Part shown: positions 20,401-26,130 of the stretch, one piece after another
How the letters are laid out: every line of letters starts with the position of its first letter
Numbering within the stretch: position 1 is the stretch's first letter
Source: Phoronis australis
Taxonomy: Eukaryota; Phoronida; Phoronidae
Direction: 5' to 3'
DNA: 27,577 nt
Assembly: GCA_002633005.1 (NCBI GenBank)
Contig: NMRA01000808.1
Location: forward strand, 43,849 to 71,425
Notes under the pieces: model-generated
Databases searched by the model: none
What the model saw: the letters and a program-made list of their open reading frames with translations, nothing else
Told to the model about the DNA's origin: nothing
Program-made: the position numbers and the translations under genes

Positions 20401-21022
20401 GTCTGTGTGGAGACAGGTCTGTGTGGAGACAGGTTTGTCTGCAGATATGTTGAATGGTACGCAGGCAATTTTGGTTGATTACATTTTATCATAAAAGATG
20501 TTTAGGTGAATTGATGTCAGTTTTTTCTATGAATTTATGTGGTTGGTATGATATAAATGTAAATGATGACAAGGTTTATAATAATTTACATGTATGTGAT
20601 AAATGATCATAAGAGGTTTCCACGAGTGATGCTTAATCAGCCTGATGACCATTTATCAACAGGTTGACATGAATTTATATCAGTAAAAAGGGACATGCCA
20701 TGTGAGGTGCTGCTGTTACTTTATAAGCTTGTAAGTTTTTATTGAGTGCAGATTGGTTCTTCTTCAGCTTGCACAGACACCAGGTGAGGATGGCAAGGAC
20801 ACAACATCTATGAGGGCACTGATGAAGGAATCACTCAATGATGCCATTGACTCTTTGAAGAGCTTGCGTGATAAAAATAACTTGGAACCGCGGGTCGCTA
20901 ACACACTTCCGGAAGCCCCATCTGATCACCCTTGGATGGAACCATTGTTTGAGCAGTATTCACAGCAGCTTACGGACAGAGTGTATAAACTGCTGCAAGC
21001 AAAACTGGATGGGAGCAAGTGA
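1120..21022 (+). CDS. WDR62: WDR62/MAPKBP1-like WD40 scaffold protein, 3' part (15 exons, N-terminus outside window)
   Basis: Hand-built join: 1120-1238, 1726-1977, 2331-2438, 5073-5214, 6373-6452, 6985-7083, 7785-8052, 8852-8934, 9151-9326, 9938-10212, 11408-11536, 13186-14521, 17029-18062, 18895-18971, 20768-21022. All introns are GT-AG and all phases agree except exon 3 to exon 4 (phase 2 into phase 0), so a short exon or another acceptor is missing there. The product of about 1,476 residues has terminal WD40 repeats (residues about 1-150), then a disordered Ser/acidic tail with family islands ([33 protein letters not shown]) and a helical C-terminus. Known for the family: WDR62 and MAPKBP1 are vertebrate paralogues; WDR62 binds JNK pathway kinases, sits at spindle poles and dimerises through its C-terminus. 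Inferred: this is the single pre-duplication orthologue. With the missing N-terminal WD40 repeats it should exceed the human proteins (about 1,500 residues) because the tail is long. Confidence 0.88.
1239..1725 (+). other. Intron with a duplicated 3' end
   Basis: Begins GTACAG and ends CTGCAG. A 42-bp copy of the acceptor and first exon bases lies 50 bp upstream of the true acceptor (1663-1704 against 1713-1754, two mismatches). No other feature is visible; the antisense open frame at 1465-1689 is unsupported. Confidence 0.7.
1663..1754 (+). repeat. Tandem duplication across the exon-2 splice acceptor
   Basis: Copies 1663-1704 and 1713-1754 each contain TCTTACTCTGCAG followed by GATCTATAACACA and differ at two C/T positions. 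The 50-bp offset is not a multiple of three. Splicing to the upstream copy would shift the frame and reach a TGA around 1749, so only the downstream acceptor (1725/1726) is productive. Confidence 0.9.
1726..1977 (+). CDS. WDR62: WDR62-like exon 2: WD40 repeats
   Basis: Completes the Arg codon from exon 1 and reads [20 protein letters not shown], then [40 protein letters not shown] and [20 protein letters not shown] before SGDG. KLYKGSQ, DPSG.YVATS.SDK, FGHSE.VTG.KF and HLIS.SGD are hallmark WDR62/MAPKBP1 blocks; the DPSGSYVAT...YDFYTGEC...GHSEVV stretch forms a full WD40 blade. Ends with GG before GTATGT (phase 2). Reading on past the donor gives an intronic tail that stops at 2041. Confidence 0.95.
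1978..2330 (+). other. Intron
   Basis: GTATGT...TTGCAG. It contains a two-copy imperfect repeat of about 22 bp (TCAACTA.CAAGGTCATCAGT, about 2197-2240); otherwise featureless. Confidence 0.7.
2331..2438 (+). CDS. WDR62: WDR62-like exon 3: last WD40 strand and start of linker
   Basis: GG+G gives Gly, then [20 protein letters not shown] followed by [15 protein letters not shown]. The SGD.CIF.WRL motif closes the WD40 propeller in WDR62/MAPKBP1 and is followed by a basic/acidic linker, as here. The exon ends with AG (phase 2) before GTAGGG; reading on gives an immediate TAG (2440-2442). The donor region is tandemly repeated downstream. Confidence 0.92.
2422..2650 (+). repeat. Tandem repeat carrying the exon-3 splice donor (about 3 copies)
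   Basis: Units of about 75, 71 and 80 bp start at 2422, 2497 and 2568 with AGTACGCAGGAAATCAGGTA or a degraded version. Copy 1 spans the last 17 exon bases and the real donor (GTAGGG, 2439). Copy 2 holds GTAAGG at 2514, a better donor by consensus, but reaching it reads through a TAG. Copy 3 has lost the donor (GTGAGGAAGG). Confidence 0.85.
3051..3087. repeat. (CT)n/(CCCT)n microsatellite
   Basis: Five CT units run into about six CCCT units, giving a pyrimidine-only tract on the plus strand inside intron 3. Confidence 0.95.
4635..4763. repeat. Two-copy hairpin-rich repeat (CAGCTCGCATT / AGGTCGCA)
   Basis: Two related halves start at 4635 and 4699 with CAGCTCGCATT; each continues to an AGGTCGCA...TGCGAC hairpin. 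The second hairpin, AGGTCGCAAATGCGACCT (4720-4737), is almost a perfect palindrome. It looks like a small dispersed element or its relic. Family unknown. Confidence 0.6.
5073..5214 (+). CDS. WDR62: WDR62-like exon 4: conserved GRWAQ block
   Basis: In the only frame that joins exon 5 it reads [31 protein letters not shown], then [17 protein letters not shown] (H/R)GRW(A/V) block followed by a hydrophobic segment is found at this place in both human paralogues. The acceptor ATTACAG at 5072 gives a phase-0 start that does not match exon 3 (phase 2). Alternative acceptors that fit exon 3 directly are internal, e.g. before 5119 (CTCCAG), which would drop the first part. End is CCAG before GTAGGT (phase 1). 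The body is secure; the start is not. Confidence 0.75.
5301..5445. repeat. 56-bp tandem duplication with (TA)n, followed by (CA)n
   Basis: TATTATTTTGAAAGGTGGGC begins copies at 5301 and 5357, each ending in a TA run. The second run passes into about 16 CA units (5413-5445). The CVCVCV open frame on the minus strand is a translation of the CA tract. Confidence 0.92.
5597..5821. repeat. 25-bp minisatellite, 9 copies
   Basis: Unit ACAGCATCAGGTGTGACTGT plus TAGCT, starting every 25 bp from 5597 to 5797. Copies differ at a few bases (GACGG, GGCTG variants). Each unit contains CAGGTGTGA, a donor-like string. Confidence 0.95.
6373..6452 (+). CDS. WDR62: WDR62-like exon 5
   Basis: G+AT gives Asp, then [20 protein letters not shown] and EPNKKL; ends in phase 0 before GTAAGA. 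A basic RRYSLED site looks like a possible phosphorylation site (RRxS). The exon is accepted because it is open, in phase on both sides and has clean TTACAG and GTAAGA signals. Weakly conserved tail region. Confidence 0.85.
6453..6984 (+). other. Intron with a duplicated 3' end
   Basis: GTAAGA...TTTCAG. The last third is taken up by the acceptor-spanning tandem duplication (6839-7009). The open frame that runs from exon 5 to 6632 is intron read-through. Confidence 0.8.
6839..7009 (+). repeat. Tandem duplication across the exon-6 splice acceptor
   Basis: Units 6839-6925 (87 bp) and 6926-7009 (84 bp) start TCATAAGTCTGCATT and end with the acceptor TATTATTTCAG plus the first 25 exon bases. The upstream acceptor (6900/6901) would give [13 protein letters not shown] and then TAG, so only the downstream one (6984/6985) is productive. 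Confidence 0.92.
6985..7083 (+). CDS. WDR62: WDR62-like exon 6: acidic linker
   Basis: Phase 0 on both sides: [19 protein letters not shown], then [15 protein letters not shown] strongly acidic cluster is followed by a short hydrophobic patch. The donor is GTTGGT, weak but the only GT that keeps phase with exon 7. Acidic clusters occur at a similar place in vertebrate MAPKBP1. Confidence 0.82.
7084..7784 (+). other. Intron dominated by a 61-bp minisatellite
   Basis: GTTGGT...TTACAG. Positions 7235-7650 are a tandem array (separate entry); the flanks show nothing else. Confidence 0.8.
7235..7650. repeat. 61-bp minisatellite, 7 copies (last partial)
   Basis: Starts at 7235, 7296, 7357, 7418, 7479, 7540 and 7601 with CTTAA(C/T)(A/G)TGTGATTTGTT. 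Copies carry shared variants (ACGTG, ATGTG, ACATG; GATGG, GAAGG) that suggest successive local duplications. Confidence 0.95.
7785..8052 (+). CDS. WDR62: WDR62-like exon 7
   Basis: Starts in phase 0: [89 protein letters not shown]; ends with one base before GTGAGT. The (V)IY.PSD...FQV segment resembles the IVYPEPSDN...EFQV stretch that I recall from human MAPKBP1, which supports the assignment. Rich in Ser, Asp and Glu. The sense open frame at 7717-7983 is in another frame. Confidence 0.88.
8053..8851 (+). other. Intron
   Basis: GTGAGT...ATTTAG. AT-rich, no repeat array, no open frame of note. A GTGGTGAGG string occurs twice near 8559-8600. Confidence 0.7.
8852..8934 (+). CDS. WDR62: WDR62-like exon 8: acidic, leads into the FLKQNF motif
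   Basis: G+AT gives Asp, then [20 protein letters not shown] and MVETPDK; phase 0 before GTCAGT. (S/P)QTPDQE-type residues directly before FLK..F are typical of both human paralogues, and here VETPDK joins ENFLKQNFE in exon 9. Confidence 0.9.
9151..9326 (+). CDS. WDR62: WDR62-like exon 9: FLKQNFENL and RLSLSSRFL motifs
   Basis: [18 protein letters not shown] begins the exon. E(Q/K)FL(K/R)xHFExL is a signature of WDR62/MAPKBP1 tails. The middle ([20 protein letters not shown]) is helical in character. The end, [20 protein letters not shown], matches RLSIS.QFLSSLQ in human WDR62 and SISSRFLLQVQ in MAPKBP1 (from memory). Acceptor CTTTAG; ends AG (phase 2) before GTAATG. The 81-codon antisense open frame here (9047-9292) is a shadow. 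Confidence 0.93.
9327..9937 (+). other. Intron with a SINE-like insertion
   Basis: GTAATG...TTACAG. A minus-strand tRNA-derived sequence lies at about 9480-9593, then a (GTGA)n-like run at 9628-9645. Nothing else seen. Confidence 0.7.
9480..9593 (-). mobile_element. tRNA-derived SINE-like fragment
   Basis: Read on the minus strand it begins GAGGTCCCTCAGTGGCC and contains an A-box-like TGGCCTAGCAGTTAAAGC (9581-9564) and a B-box-like GAGTTCAACTCC (9547-9536). The sequence CTCAGTGGCCTAG.AGTTAA...GAGTTCAA is the usual layout of a Pol III promoter in tRNA-related SINEs. The downstream body is short, and tail and target-site duplications were not identified. It might be a truncated SINE or a tRNA pseudogene. 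Confidence 0.6.
9938..10212 (+). CDS. WDR62: WDR62-like exon 10
   Basis: AG+G gives Arg, then [91 protein letters not shown]; ends with one base before GTGAGT. The [20 protein letters not shown] segment (about residues 462-482 of the visible product) is strongly helical and may form a short coiled coil. The rest is basic and Ser-rich. A second overlapping frame (9865-10224) is open but out of phase. Confidence 0.88.
10213..11407 (+). other. Intron with a 35-bp minisatellite
   Basis: GTGAGT...ATGCAG. The array is at 10543-10858. The remainder (10859-11407) is AT-rich with no recognised feature. Confidence 0.75.
10543..10858. repeat. 35-bp minisatellite, 9 copies
   Basis: Unit ATAAGGCTTTAGAGGGTGAC followed by CTGTCATGGCAGGTC. 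Nine copies count by their TGTCATGG cores. One copy is a few bases short (near 10609) and the outer copies are the most diverged. Confidence 0.94.
11408..11536 (+). CDS. WDR62: WDR62-like exon 11: basic Ser motif block
   Basis: Phase 1 on both sides: G, then [53 protein letters not shown] aligns in place and character with the KISRSIS(L/V)G block of both human paralogues, and RRSMGDS repeats the theme; these are possible basophilic-kinase or 14-3-3 sites (inference). Acceptor TATGCAG, donor GTAAAA. A longer open frame in another phase (11321-11728) covers it but fails the phase test. Confidence 0.87.
11537..13185 (+). other. Intron without visible features
   Basis: GTAAAA...TTCCAG, 1.65 kb of AT-rich sequence. 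I found no array, no inverted termini and no coding exon that fits the phases; short open frames at 11910-12101 and 12336-12542 are unsupported. Confidence 0.65.
13186..14521 (+). CDS. WDR62: WDR62-like exon 12: large Ser/Lys-rich disordered tail
   Basis: G+AT gives Asp; reading runs from [12 protein letters not shown] through [20 protein letters not shown] and [16 protein letters not shown] to [11 protein letters not shown], about 445 codons, ending AG (phase 2) before GTACTA. Ser, Lys, Arg and Gln dominate; several SP/TP sites and a PPPPPG run are present. [23 protein letters not shown] and RQWQSSPNL-like repeats of R..S..(N/D)L recur, a pattern typical of cytoskeletal phosphoproteins. [19 protein letters not shown] near the end is a predicted helix. 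Read-through past the donor would add a short tail ending at 14600. Confidence 0.9.
15574..15829. repeat. Inverted-repeat element inside a direct repeat
   Basis: GAGCAAATGTACTGGACATGTC (15574-15595) recurs as GAGCAAAATGTACTAGACATGTC (15807-15829), two differences. Inside lie the inverted arms CATTCAGTAACGCTAGG (15603-15619) and CCTAGCGTTACTGAATG (15774-15790), a perfect 17-bp match. A further partial direct copy (TAGACCCTAGC...TGGTCTTGAAGA, 15720-15760 against 15768-15807) sits at the right end. It looks like a small foldback or MITE-like element. Confidence 0.65.
16343..16504. repeat. 27-bp minisatellite, 6 copies
   Basis: AGTTTAGTGACCACTGACCC plus TGGGCCC, starting at 16343, 16370, 16397, 16424, 16451 and 16478. 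Because 27 is a multiple of three, open frames occur on both strands; they are not evidence of a gene. Confidence 0.95.
17029..18062 (+). CDS. WDR62: WDR62-like exon 13: second large disordered tail exon
   Basis: AG+T gives Ser, then [20 protein letters not shown] and on to [13 protein letters not shown], about 344 codons, ending with one base before a consensus GTAAGT. Rich in Ser, Thr, Lys, Val and Asn. [13 protein letters not shown] is a basic stretch followed by spaced hydrophobics, the general form of a MAP-kinase docking site; human WDR62 binds JNK through its C-terminal part, so this is one candidate, by inference only. Long antisense open frames (17023-17208, 17209-17559) are shadows of the biased composition. 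Confidence 0.9.
18063..18894 (+). other. Intron with four tandem copies of its 3' end
   Basis: GTAAGT...TTACAG. Positions 18063-18605 are plain AT-rich intron; 18606-18894 is the acceptor-bearing repeat. Confidence 0.75.
18606..18894 (+). repeat. Tandem repeat of the exon-14 acceptor region, 4 copies
   Basis: Each unit runs TGTATTACATTGTATTG...GTTTACTGAGCCTGAGCCAG...TGATTNTTTTACAG. The four TTTACAG ends fall at 18672, 18741, 18817 and 18894 (spacings 69, 76, 77); each is followed by GT. Only the last joins exon 14 in frame without a stop. One unit (18673-18741) is an open 69-nt stretch bounded by AG and GT. Confidence 0.9.
18895..18971 (+). CDS. WDR62: WDR62-like exon 14: C-terminal helix
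   Basis: T+GT gives Cys, then [20 protein letters not shown] and QVFTK, phase 0 before GTAAGC. The amphipathic helix resembles the segment before the last helices in human WDR62 and MAPKBP1 (a run like CEQLVAELRGSVRQAVRLY in MAPKBP1, from memory). Part of the C-terminal region reported to mediate dimerisation. Confidence 0.85.
19068..19260. repeat. 55-bp tandem repeat, 3 full copies plus ends
   Basis: AAGCCGAGCATGGGCGCTTA starts at 19081, 19136, 19191 and 19246 (the last truncated); copies are almost identical, which suggests recent expansion. Confidence 0.95.
19396..19433. repeat. Perfect 12-bp stem hairpin
   Basis: TCCCAACTTGTT (19396-19407) pairs with AACAAGTTGGGA (19422-19433) around a 14-nt loop, within an intron. 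It is not followed by a T-run and has no sign of a known RNA class. Confidence 0.8.
20199..20444. repeat. 16-bp minisatellite, about 15 copies
   Basis: Unit TGTGGAGACAGGTCTG with TTGTGAC and AAGTCTG/AGGTTTG variants. It produces repetitive open frames on both strands ([29 protein letters not shown]) that are low-complexity translations, not genes. Confidence 0.95.
20768..21022 (+). CDS. WDR62: WDR62-like exon 15: C-terminal helical module and stop
   Basis: Phase 0: [39 protein letters not shown], then [19 protein letters not shown] and [12 protein letters not shown] with TGA at 21020-21022. The (A)LLE.YSELL..AV.RR ending of both human paralogues corresponds to [14 protein letters not shown] here. 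Acceptor GTTCTTCTTCAG (20767) is chosen because it continues exon 14 in phase; the AG at 20750-20751 would be out of phase. Known: the far C-terminus of WDR62 is a dimerisation region. Confidence 0.92.
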   Translation, partial: LAQTPGEDGKDTTSMRALMKESLNDAIDSLKSLRDKNNLEPRVANTLPEAPSDHPWMEPLFEQYSQQLTDRVYKLLQAKLDGSK

Positions 21023-21123
21023 CATTATCCATGTGATGTTTGTTTTTGGAATATGCTAAGGATTTCTTCCATTTGAGGTTTGGGTGTTTTTTGCATGAGT
21101 TTTCATCTCCCTATACTCAACCA

Positions 21124-21129
21124 ATTAAA
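21124..21129 (+). terminator. Possible proximal poly(A) signal ATTAAA
   Basis: About 100 bp after the stop codon. A second ATTAAA at 21203-21208 overlaps the TTAA target site of the downstream element. Neither has a strong T/G-rich downstream element. Confidence 0.35.
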
Positions 21130-21203
21130 AGAACTGATGTTCATAGTTACTGATGGGTCAAAACTAATTTCAGGGAGTACACTCTTGCATCTGTCTGTGA
21201 TCA

Positions 21204-22862
21204 TTAAAGGCGAATGCCACCCGATTTAATTAGCCTTTCTTGCCGTCTTAATCGGTCTATTTCCACATCGCCTCGCATGCGATCGATCTTACCTTGCCAA
21301 GAGGTGTCGCGTTAACCTGTGACGAAGGTGAGAAACGACGCTAGCGACGTCAGTGGTTCATATGCAGAGTGAATGCCGCTATGTTGCGTGTATCGTTCCC
21401 GCTTGACCGAACTAAGCAGCCGCGAGGAAAGCGAGTACATCGTTTTTTTTTTACTTCCTCGAGAGTCCGAAATGCTTAGGAAGTGGCTCATGGTAGTGAA
21501 GAATGAAATGTATGCTGTAAATAGCAAGTATGAGGCCGTGAAACATCTCTGTGTCTGTGGCCTGCAGACGACGTCGACAGTGCCTCACGAATGCCGGCTT
21601 ACCAAATAACTCCATACGTTCCGTTGTCTGAGCTTGTTCACGGCGCCTCTCTAGTATTCCTTCATCACTGTATTCCTGCGAAGTCGGGATTGATGAGCCG
21701 CTCTAGCTCGTCCTAAGTCGGAATTGCGAGTTGCCATGTTGTCGTTTATTACTGAGCGTTCTGCTTCAAAATGAATTATTCTCACCCTAACCAATACTTA
21801 TATAAAACTGAAACAAAGTCTGTCTCATTAGATGCAATTTGTAATGCCTTTGGAGTGTTCGTGAGTGCACGAAATGATTTGAGAAGCCAGCAATGAATAA
21901 ATCACCTGCGTTACCGGCTTTAGGTGCAATAAAACTAATTGACGGGACACCAAGGCCGTGTGAGCTAATGGTAATTTAGTGTTTGCTGGCAGAAATTGTT
22001 GTCAGAAACTGTTGTGAAACAACTCGATTTCCACCCCACGACCAGGTGTTAGGGGAATCTTTATTTACATTTACATTACTCAAATAATGATTGTCAATGT
22101 ACAACTTCTGCCCTGACGGTGCTGTGGCCAAAGCGAAACTGAATTCGCGGCCCCCGACGAGTAAGTAGATTTGAAGTTTCGTAGCTAATTCACCAACATA
22201 ATCACGTGCACTTTACTTTGGTTCATTAGTATAGTTTTTTCTTGATTGGAAGTTTAGTTTCCACTGAACTTTGGCTGGTTTGTTCGTGATTTCTGATCAG
22301 TTTCCGAGCCACTGGCCGTGATAACGAGTCAATCCGGCCGGCGGCGACGGGCCTGATCGGGCTCCGAGCCACTGGCCAGGATAACAAGCGTTTTGTGTTT
22401 AGAACTCAGAAAATCACAAGTCCAAACAACACAGATCTAAGTTCTCCTGTCTGTATCTCACGGAAAATACTTCGAAATTATCTCCGACACACCCCAATCT
22501 CCTGCTACGGACCTTATTGGCCTGCCGAACTTTGTATGCTACAAATACCAATAAATCCGTAAGAGCGAAATAAAATAACACGTTTTTGTAAGCACTCGGT
22601 GTATTTTTAAGAGTTTTACATCGAAGTTTGATGATTTATTGGTGCTAAACGATGACTCCAAGCGATAAGCTGACACCAGTAACCCGTGTTGTGAACTGCT
22701 GAACAGAACGCGTGTGAAACCGATGACGTAATTGGATAATTTCAACACCTCCGTCTGCCGTCAGGTGTCAGGTAACGCAACCGCACTTGTCGTTATTGCG
22801 TAGAACTACTCGATCTAAATTGATACAAATTAGGTTGTTTTTTGGGTGGCATGCTCCTTTAA
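21204..22862. mobile_element. TTAA-flanked non-autonomous DNA element (1.65 kb)
   Basis: TTAA (21204-21207) then AGGCGAATGCCACCC; at the other end GGGTGGCATGCTCCT then TTAA (22859-22862). The termini are inverted repeats matching at 13 of 15 positions and the flanking TTAA is a target-site duplication, as used by piggyBac-type transposases. The interior is denser in CpG than its surroundings and includes a 60-bp tandem duplication (TCCGAGCCACTGGCC at 22303 and 22363). No transposase is encoded. Internally, 21373-21609 encodes a weakly THAP-like peptide. Confidence 0.75.
21373..21609 (+). pseudogene. Possible decayed THAP-like zinc-finger fragment inside the TTAA element
   Basis: A 78-codon frame beginning MPLCCVYRSRL, then FFLLPRESEMLRKWLMVVK and LCVCGLQ. 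THAP domains begin near a Met-Pro, with CxxxxC, then F..FP....R..W, then C..H. The order and spacing are similar, but the second Cys and the final CxxHF are degraded. It could equally be chance. The THAP reading is inference only. Confidence 0.25.
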
Positions 22863-25035
22863 CTGCACTCAGACTCTTGAATTACTCCGAGTCTTCCACT
22901 CAATTTGTGCTTACTCAAATTGTACTCGAGAAATGGTGACCACCAAACTTTACTCAAGTCGCTTCAAGACGTACTAAGACTTGAGAACTGTCCTTGAGTT
23001 GCTTTCTTTTGTCAAAGTGTTTAAACTCAAGGTATGCCTGAAATACAGGTCATCACCATACATGTACTTGCCTTACTTTTGGCAGTACCATCAGGACTGC
23101 TTATTACTTTTGGCAGTACCATCAGGACTGCTTTTGGTGAGACAGCGATTAGTACCAGAATGTTCCGCATAATGATGGAAGTGACATATTATAAATTGTA
23201 TAGTTTTGTGCTATTCCACACAATTTACTCCTATTACCATGTTCCAATTCACATCCGCAACTAAAAAATGTCATGGTGTTTTTAGGAGTTGTGTCAGACA
23301 TTTTCCCCTTGCAGTATGGCCTTGAACTTGATGTCTCGTCTTTGGATTTTCGTATGTTGACAGGTTACTTACGGTTACCCTATGATTTTTTTGCTCAGGC
23401 CATATCAATTATGCTGGTGGCAGGTTCATGTTGTTTGTGAGCCGTGTGTTTTTGGACAGTGTTATTTTGAAATAAGTCTTACATGGTTTTAGTAATATAA
23501 AGTAGGACACAAGTCCAAGTGTATGGTGATTATGTCAGTCTGTGATATCAGTTTTTGTGCTCACATACTAATTTGTTGTTAATGTTAGGGTTACAGTTTA
23601 AGTGACTACATTAGTGGGACCGCGTAGTGTCACACCAGGGTAATTTAGTATCATGGGAAGACGACTGAACTTGACGAGTTGTACCTTCAGTTTCATTTGT
23701 AACTTAAAGCTGCCATAAACTCATCTTGTGTTAAGTTTTAATTTAGACCACTTACAGGTATGAAAGTGGTCCGTGTGTTACTGATTCCTATTGGAATATA
23801 TTGTGGATGTTTATTGTTGGTGGAGACCAGCTGCAAAATGGTGGCTTGTCATGGTAAGCCATGTTCTGTGCAATAACGAACAGTATTTACAAGCCCACAA
23901 AGCACTTCTCATATGATTAAGGATTGAGAACAGTTTCACAGTGTGTTCAAGTGTTTCACATCAACGTGTTGTTTAGTGACACAATGACCAGTATATAGCA
24001 GCTTTAATATGAACTGTTTGTGATTGAAGTAGTTCTCCATTTTGTGCTCTGTCCATCACCCAAAATTTAAGTGACCATTTTTCTAATGTCAAATGTATTG
24101 TATTATAATCTCATGCTACGGCACTTTATACTTTGAGCAGGGGTTTTCTTGAAATTGACTTCCTGTATTCAGATTGCTGTCAATAGCATGCAGTTAAATT
24201 GTCTGAAAGTTTCTTGCATTCTTTCAATAGACATTTTGCAGAATGCAAAGCAAGGTTGATTTATCTCCCCTTCTGTTGACGTCATGGCGCTAATCTGTTA
24301 CTGTATAGCTGGAAGCCGCGTAGTTTTTAAGAAGTCATTCTGATTTTCCATGTGCAGCCCTTCAAATTCTTATGCAACAAGGTGACCATTCTGTCACACT
24401 TCCCTGCTCAATTGGGAAACTTGCAAGTGTTCAATTGAGGAGCTTCTTTATTTCATTTCAAGGAACTTAACCACCAGCGCATTTGCTAACATGTTAATGG
24501 CATCAGTCAGTAGTTTCGCGACCAGCATTGAGCTTCTGGTCGTTGTTTACTTCAACTTATGTGTTCTGCACTAACAGGGTTTATTTGGGTACACAGAGAA
24601 AGTGTTCCGATGAAGTCTTAAAACTTAGTTTATGAAGTACATCACATTCCATTTTACTTGTTTTTGTATGTTTGTCTTATGTGATGTGTTATTTATTCAT
24701 CCTTCATGTCCATCAGAAATTAACTAAGAGACTCCAAGTTAAATTTCACATTTCCACATTTCTAATGGCCGTAGCAACATGACAGTTTCCCATCATTCTT
24801 AAATGCCCATTAATTAAAATGATTTCCCAAAGGGAATTTCTTATTTCTAAGCCTTGTAGTTGTATACTGACCATTGTTTTTGGGACCGCTGTATGTGTTG
24901 AGTGACTGTGACAGGTAATAATTGAATACATTGTAAACAAGACAGTTTGACTGTAAATAGGAATTGTGAAAACTTACAGGAAATGTCCAGTGTTCCTGTA
25001 TTGTGACTTGTTGCAATGCAAACTAATTATGTCAA

Positions 25036-25041
25036 AATAAA
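25036..25041 (+). terminator. Candidate distal poly(A) signal AATAAA (plus strand)
   Basis: AATAAA followed within 30-45 bp by GT-rich sequence (TAGTGTTCTGA), at the point where strand composition switches. Candidate 3' end for the WDR62-like transcript. Confidence 0.45.
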
Positions 25042-25088
25042 ATTTGTCTTCCAAAGTTAACAGACAGTATTAGTGTTCTGACTAAGTA

Positions 25089-25094
25089 TTTATT
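25089..25094 (-). terminator. Candidate poly(A) signal AATAAA (minus strand)
   Basis: TTTATT on plus equals AATAAA on minus. It faces the plus-strand signal about 50 bp away and would end the minus-strand gene's transcript. Other minus-strand AATAAA sites nearer the coding exon are 25912-25917 and 26058-26063. Confidence 0.4.
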
Positions 25095-25468
25095 GTAAAT
25101 GTGTCGAACAGACTCGGTACAGTTACAACCTTCCACAGTCAAACCTGCATATCCTGAATAAAAAATAATTTGAAGACATACACATGAACTTCAAACATGC
25201 CTCATTTTCAACTTTGCCACTTAGCTGTGAAATTCACGTATTCAGATCCTATTACACAAGTGTGTTATGAGACATGGCAACTACAAGTCAATAGGCATGT
25301 CTATTGGGCTTCGTCTGATCTTTCATATGGTGAATACAACAGTATGTAATTTTAAGGCCAAATCAATGCATAGTTGGTTCTGGTCTAAACCCTGACACAG
25401 TTTGAAACCTTCAACCACTACAAACAACCTCCCACATCAATTTCAGCCAAGGTTTCAAAGTTTTCTGA

Positions 25469-25608
25469 ACATCTCCACAAAGGCACACAAGTAAGGCTTT
25501 AAAACATCCCCACAAAGGCACACAAGTTAGGCTTTAAAACATCCCCACAAAGGCACACAAGTTAGGCTTTAAAACATCCCCACAAAGGCACACAAGTTAG
25601 GCTTTAAA
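25469..25608. repeat. 35-bp minisatellite, 4 copies
   Basis: ACATCCCCACAAAGGCACAC plus AAGTTAGGCTTTAAA at 25469, 25504, 25539 and 25574; the first copy differs at two bases. Confidence 0.95.
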
Positions 25609-25914
25609 CTTTGCTTGTCCAGATAATGATTACGTAAGTGATGGAAAGCTTCGCACGCATGAGTGACCACCCTCCCAACTATGCTTTTTTGGCCTAAAAA
25701 TAAATGAAAGACAAAATGTACATTCAGGTAACATTTGATCTCAAAACCACAGTAAAACAATCTATTGAATGAAATAGCAGTCATCAATGACTAAACACAA
25801 TAAATGACACACAGGATTTCCCTAAAATTATTAAATGCAGGAAAGATAACACTAATAATACACTCTAAAGATACACACTAAGAACTAGAAAGACTAAGAA
25901 GAAAAGATTGCTTT

Positions 25915-26020
25915 ATTACAACACCTAGTATAATCCATTCACAATATTAAACACATTGTATTCTCTTATTACAACACCTAGCATAACCCATTGACACTAT
26001 TAAACACATAGTGAATGTCT
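25915..26020. repeat. 53-bp tandem duplication
   Basis: ATTACAACACCTAG(T/C)ATAA begins copies at 25915 and 25968; they diverge at several positions. Confidence 0.85.
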
Positions 26021-26130
26021 TGCCTTTAGACAGGTTCACCAATCCTTGATAATAATGTTTATTAAAGAAGCACTGATGATGTATGCTTGATAAACTCACT
26101 TTAAAGACAGACTGGCACTACAGCCTCCCT

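Larger units (their letters stand above)
18972..20767 (+). other. Intron with two arrays and a perfect hairpin
   Basis: GTAAGC...TTCTTCAG. Holds the 55-bp repeat (19068-19260), a 12-bp-stem hairpin (19396-19433) and a 16-bp minisatellite (20199-20444). The rest shows nothing. Confidence 0.75.
21023..25060 (+). other. 3' UTR and downstream region of the WDR62-like gene, with a transposon inside
   Basis: No further coding exon was found. ATTAAA occurs at 21124-21129 and 21203-21208 (possible early poly(A) sites). A TTAA-flanked element follows (21208-22858). From about 22980 to 25060 the plus strand is visibly T- and G-rich, like the introns of the same gene, and ends at AATAAA (25036), so transcription may run on that far. 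A 31-bp two-copy repeat lies at 23073-23135. Confidence 0.5.

Noticed and set aside
20077-20492. Long repetitive open frames on both strands (133 and 114 codons)
   Set aside because: Translations of the 16-bp minisatellite; no start context, no family, and the locus is inside an intron.
20741-20767. Acceptor GAGTGCAG at 20751 for the last exon
   Set aside because: It would put the last exon out of phase with exon 14 and lead to a stop soon after; the next AG at 20767 fits.
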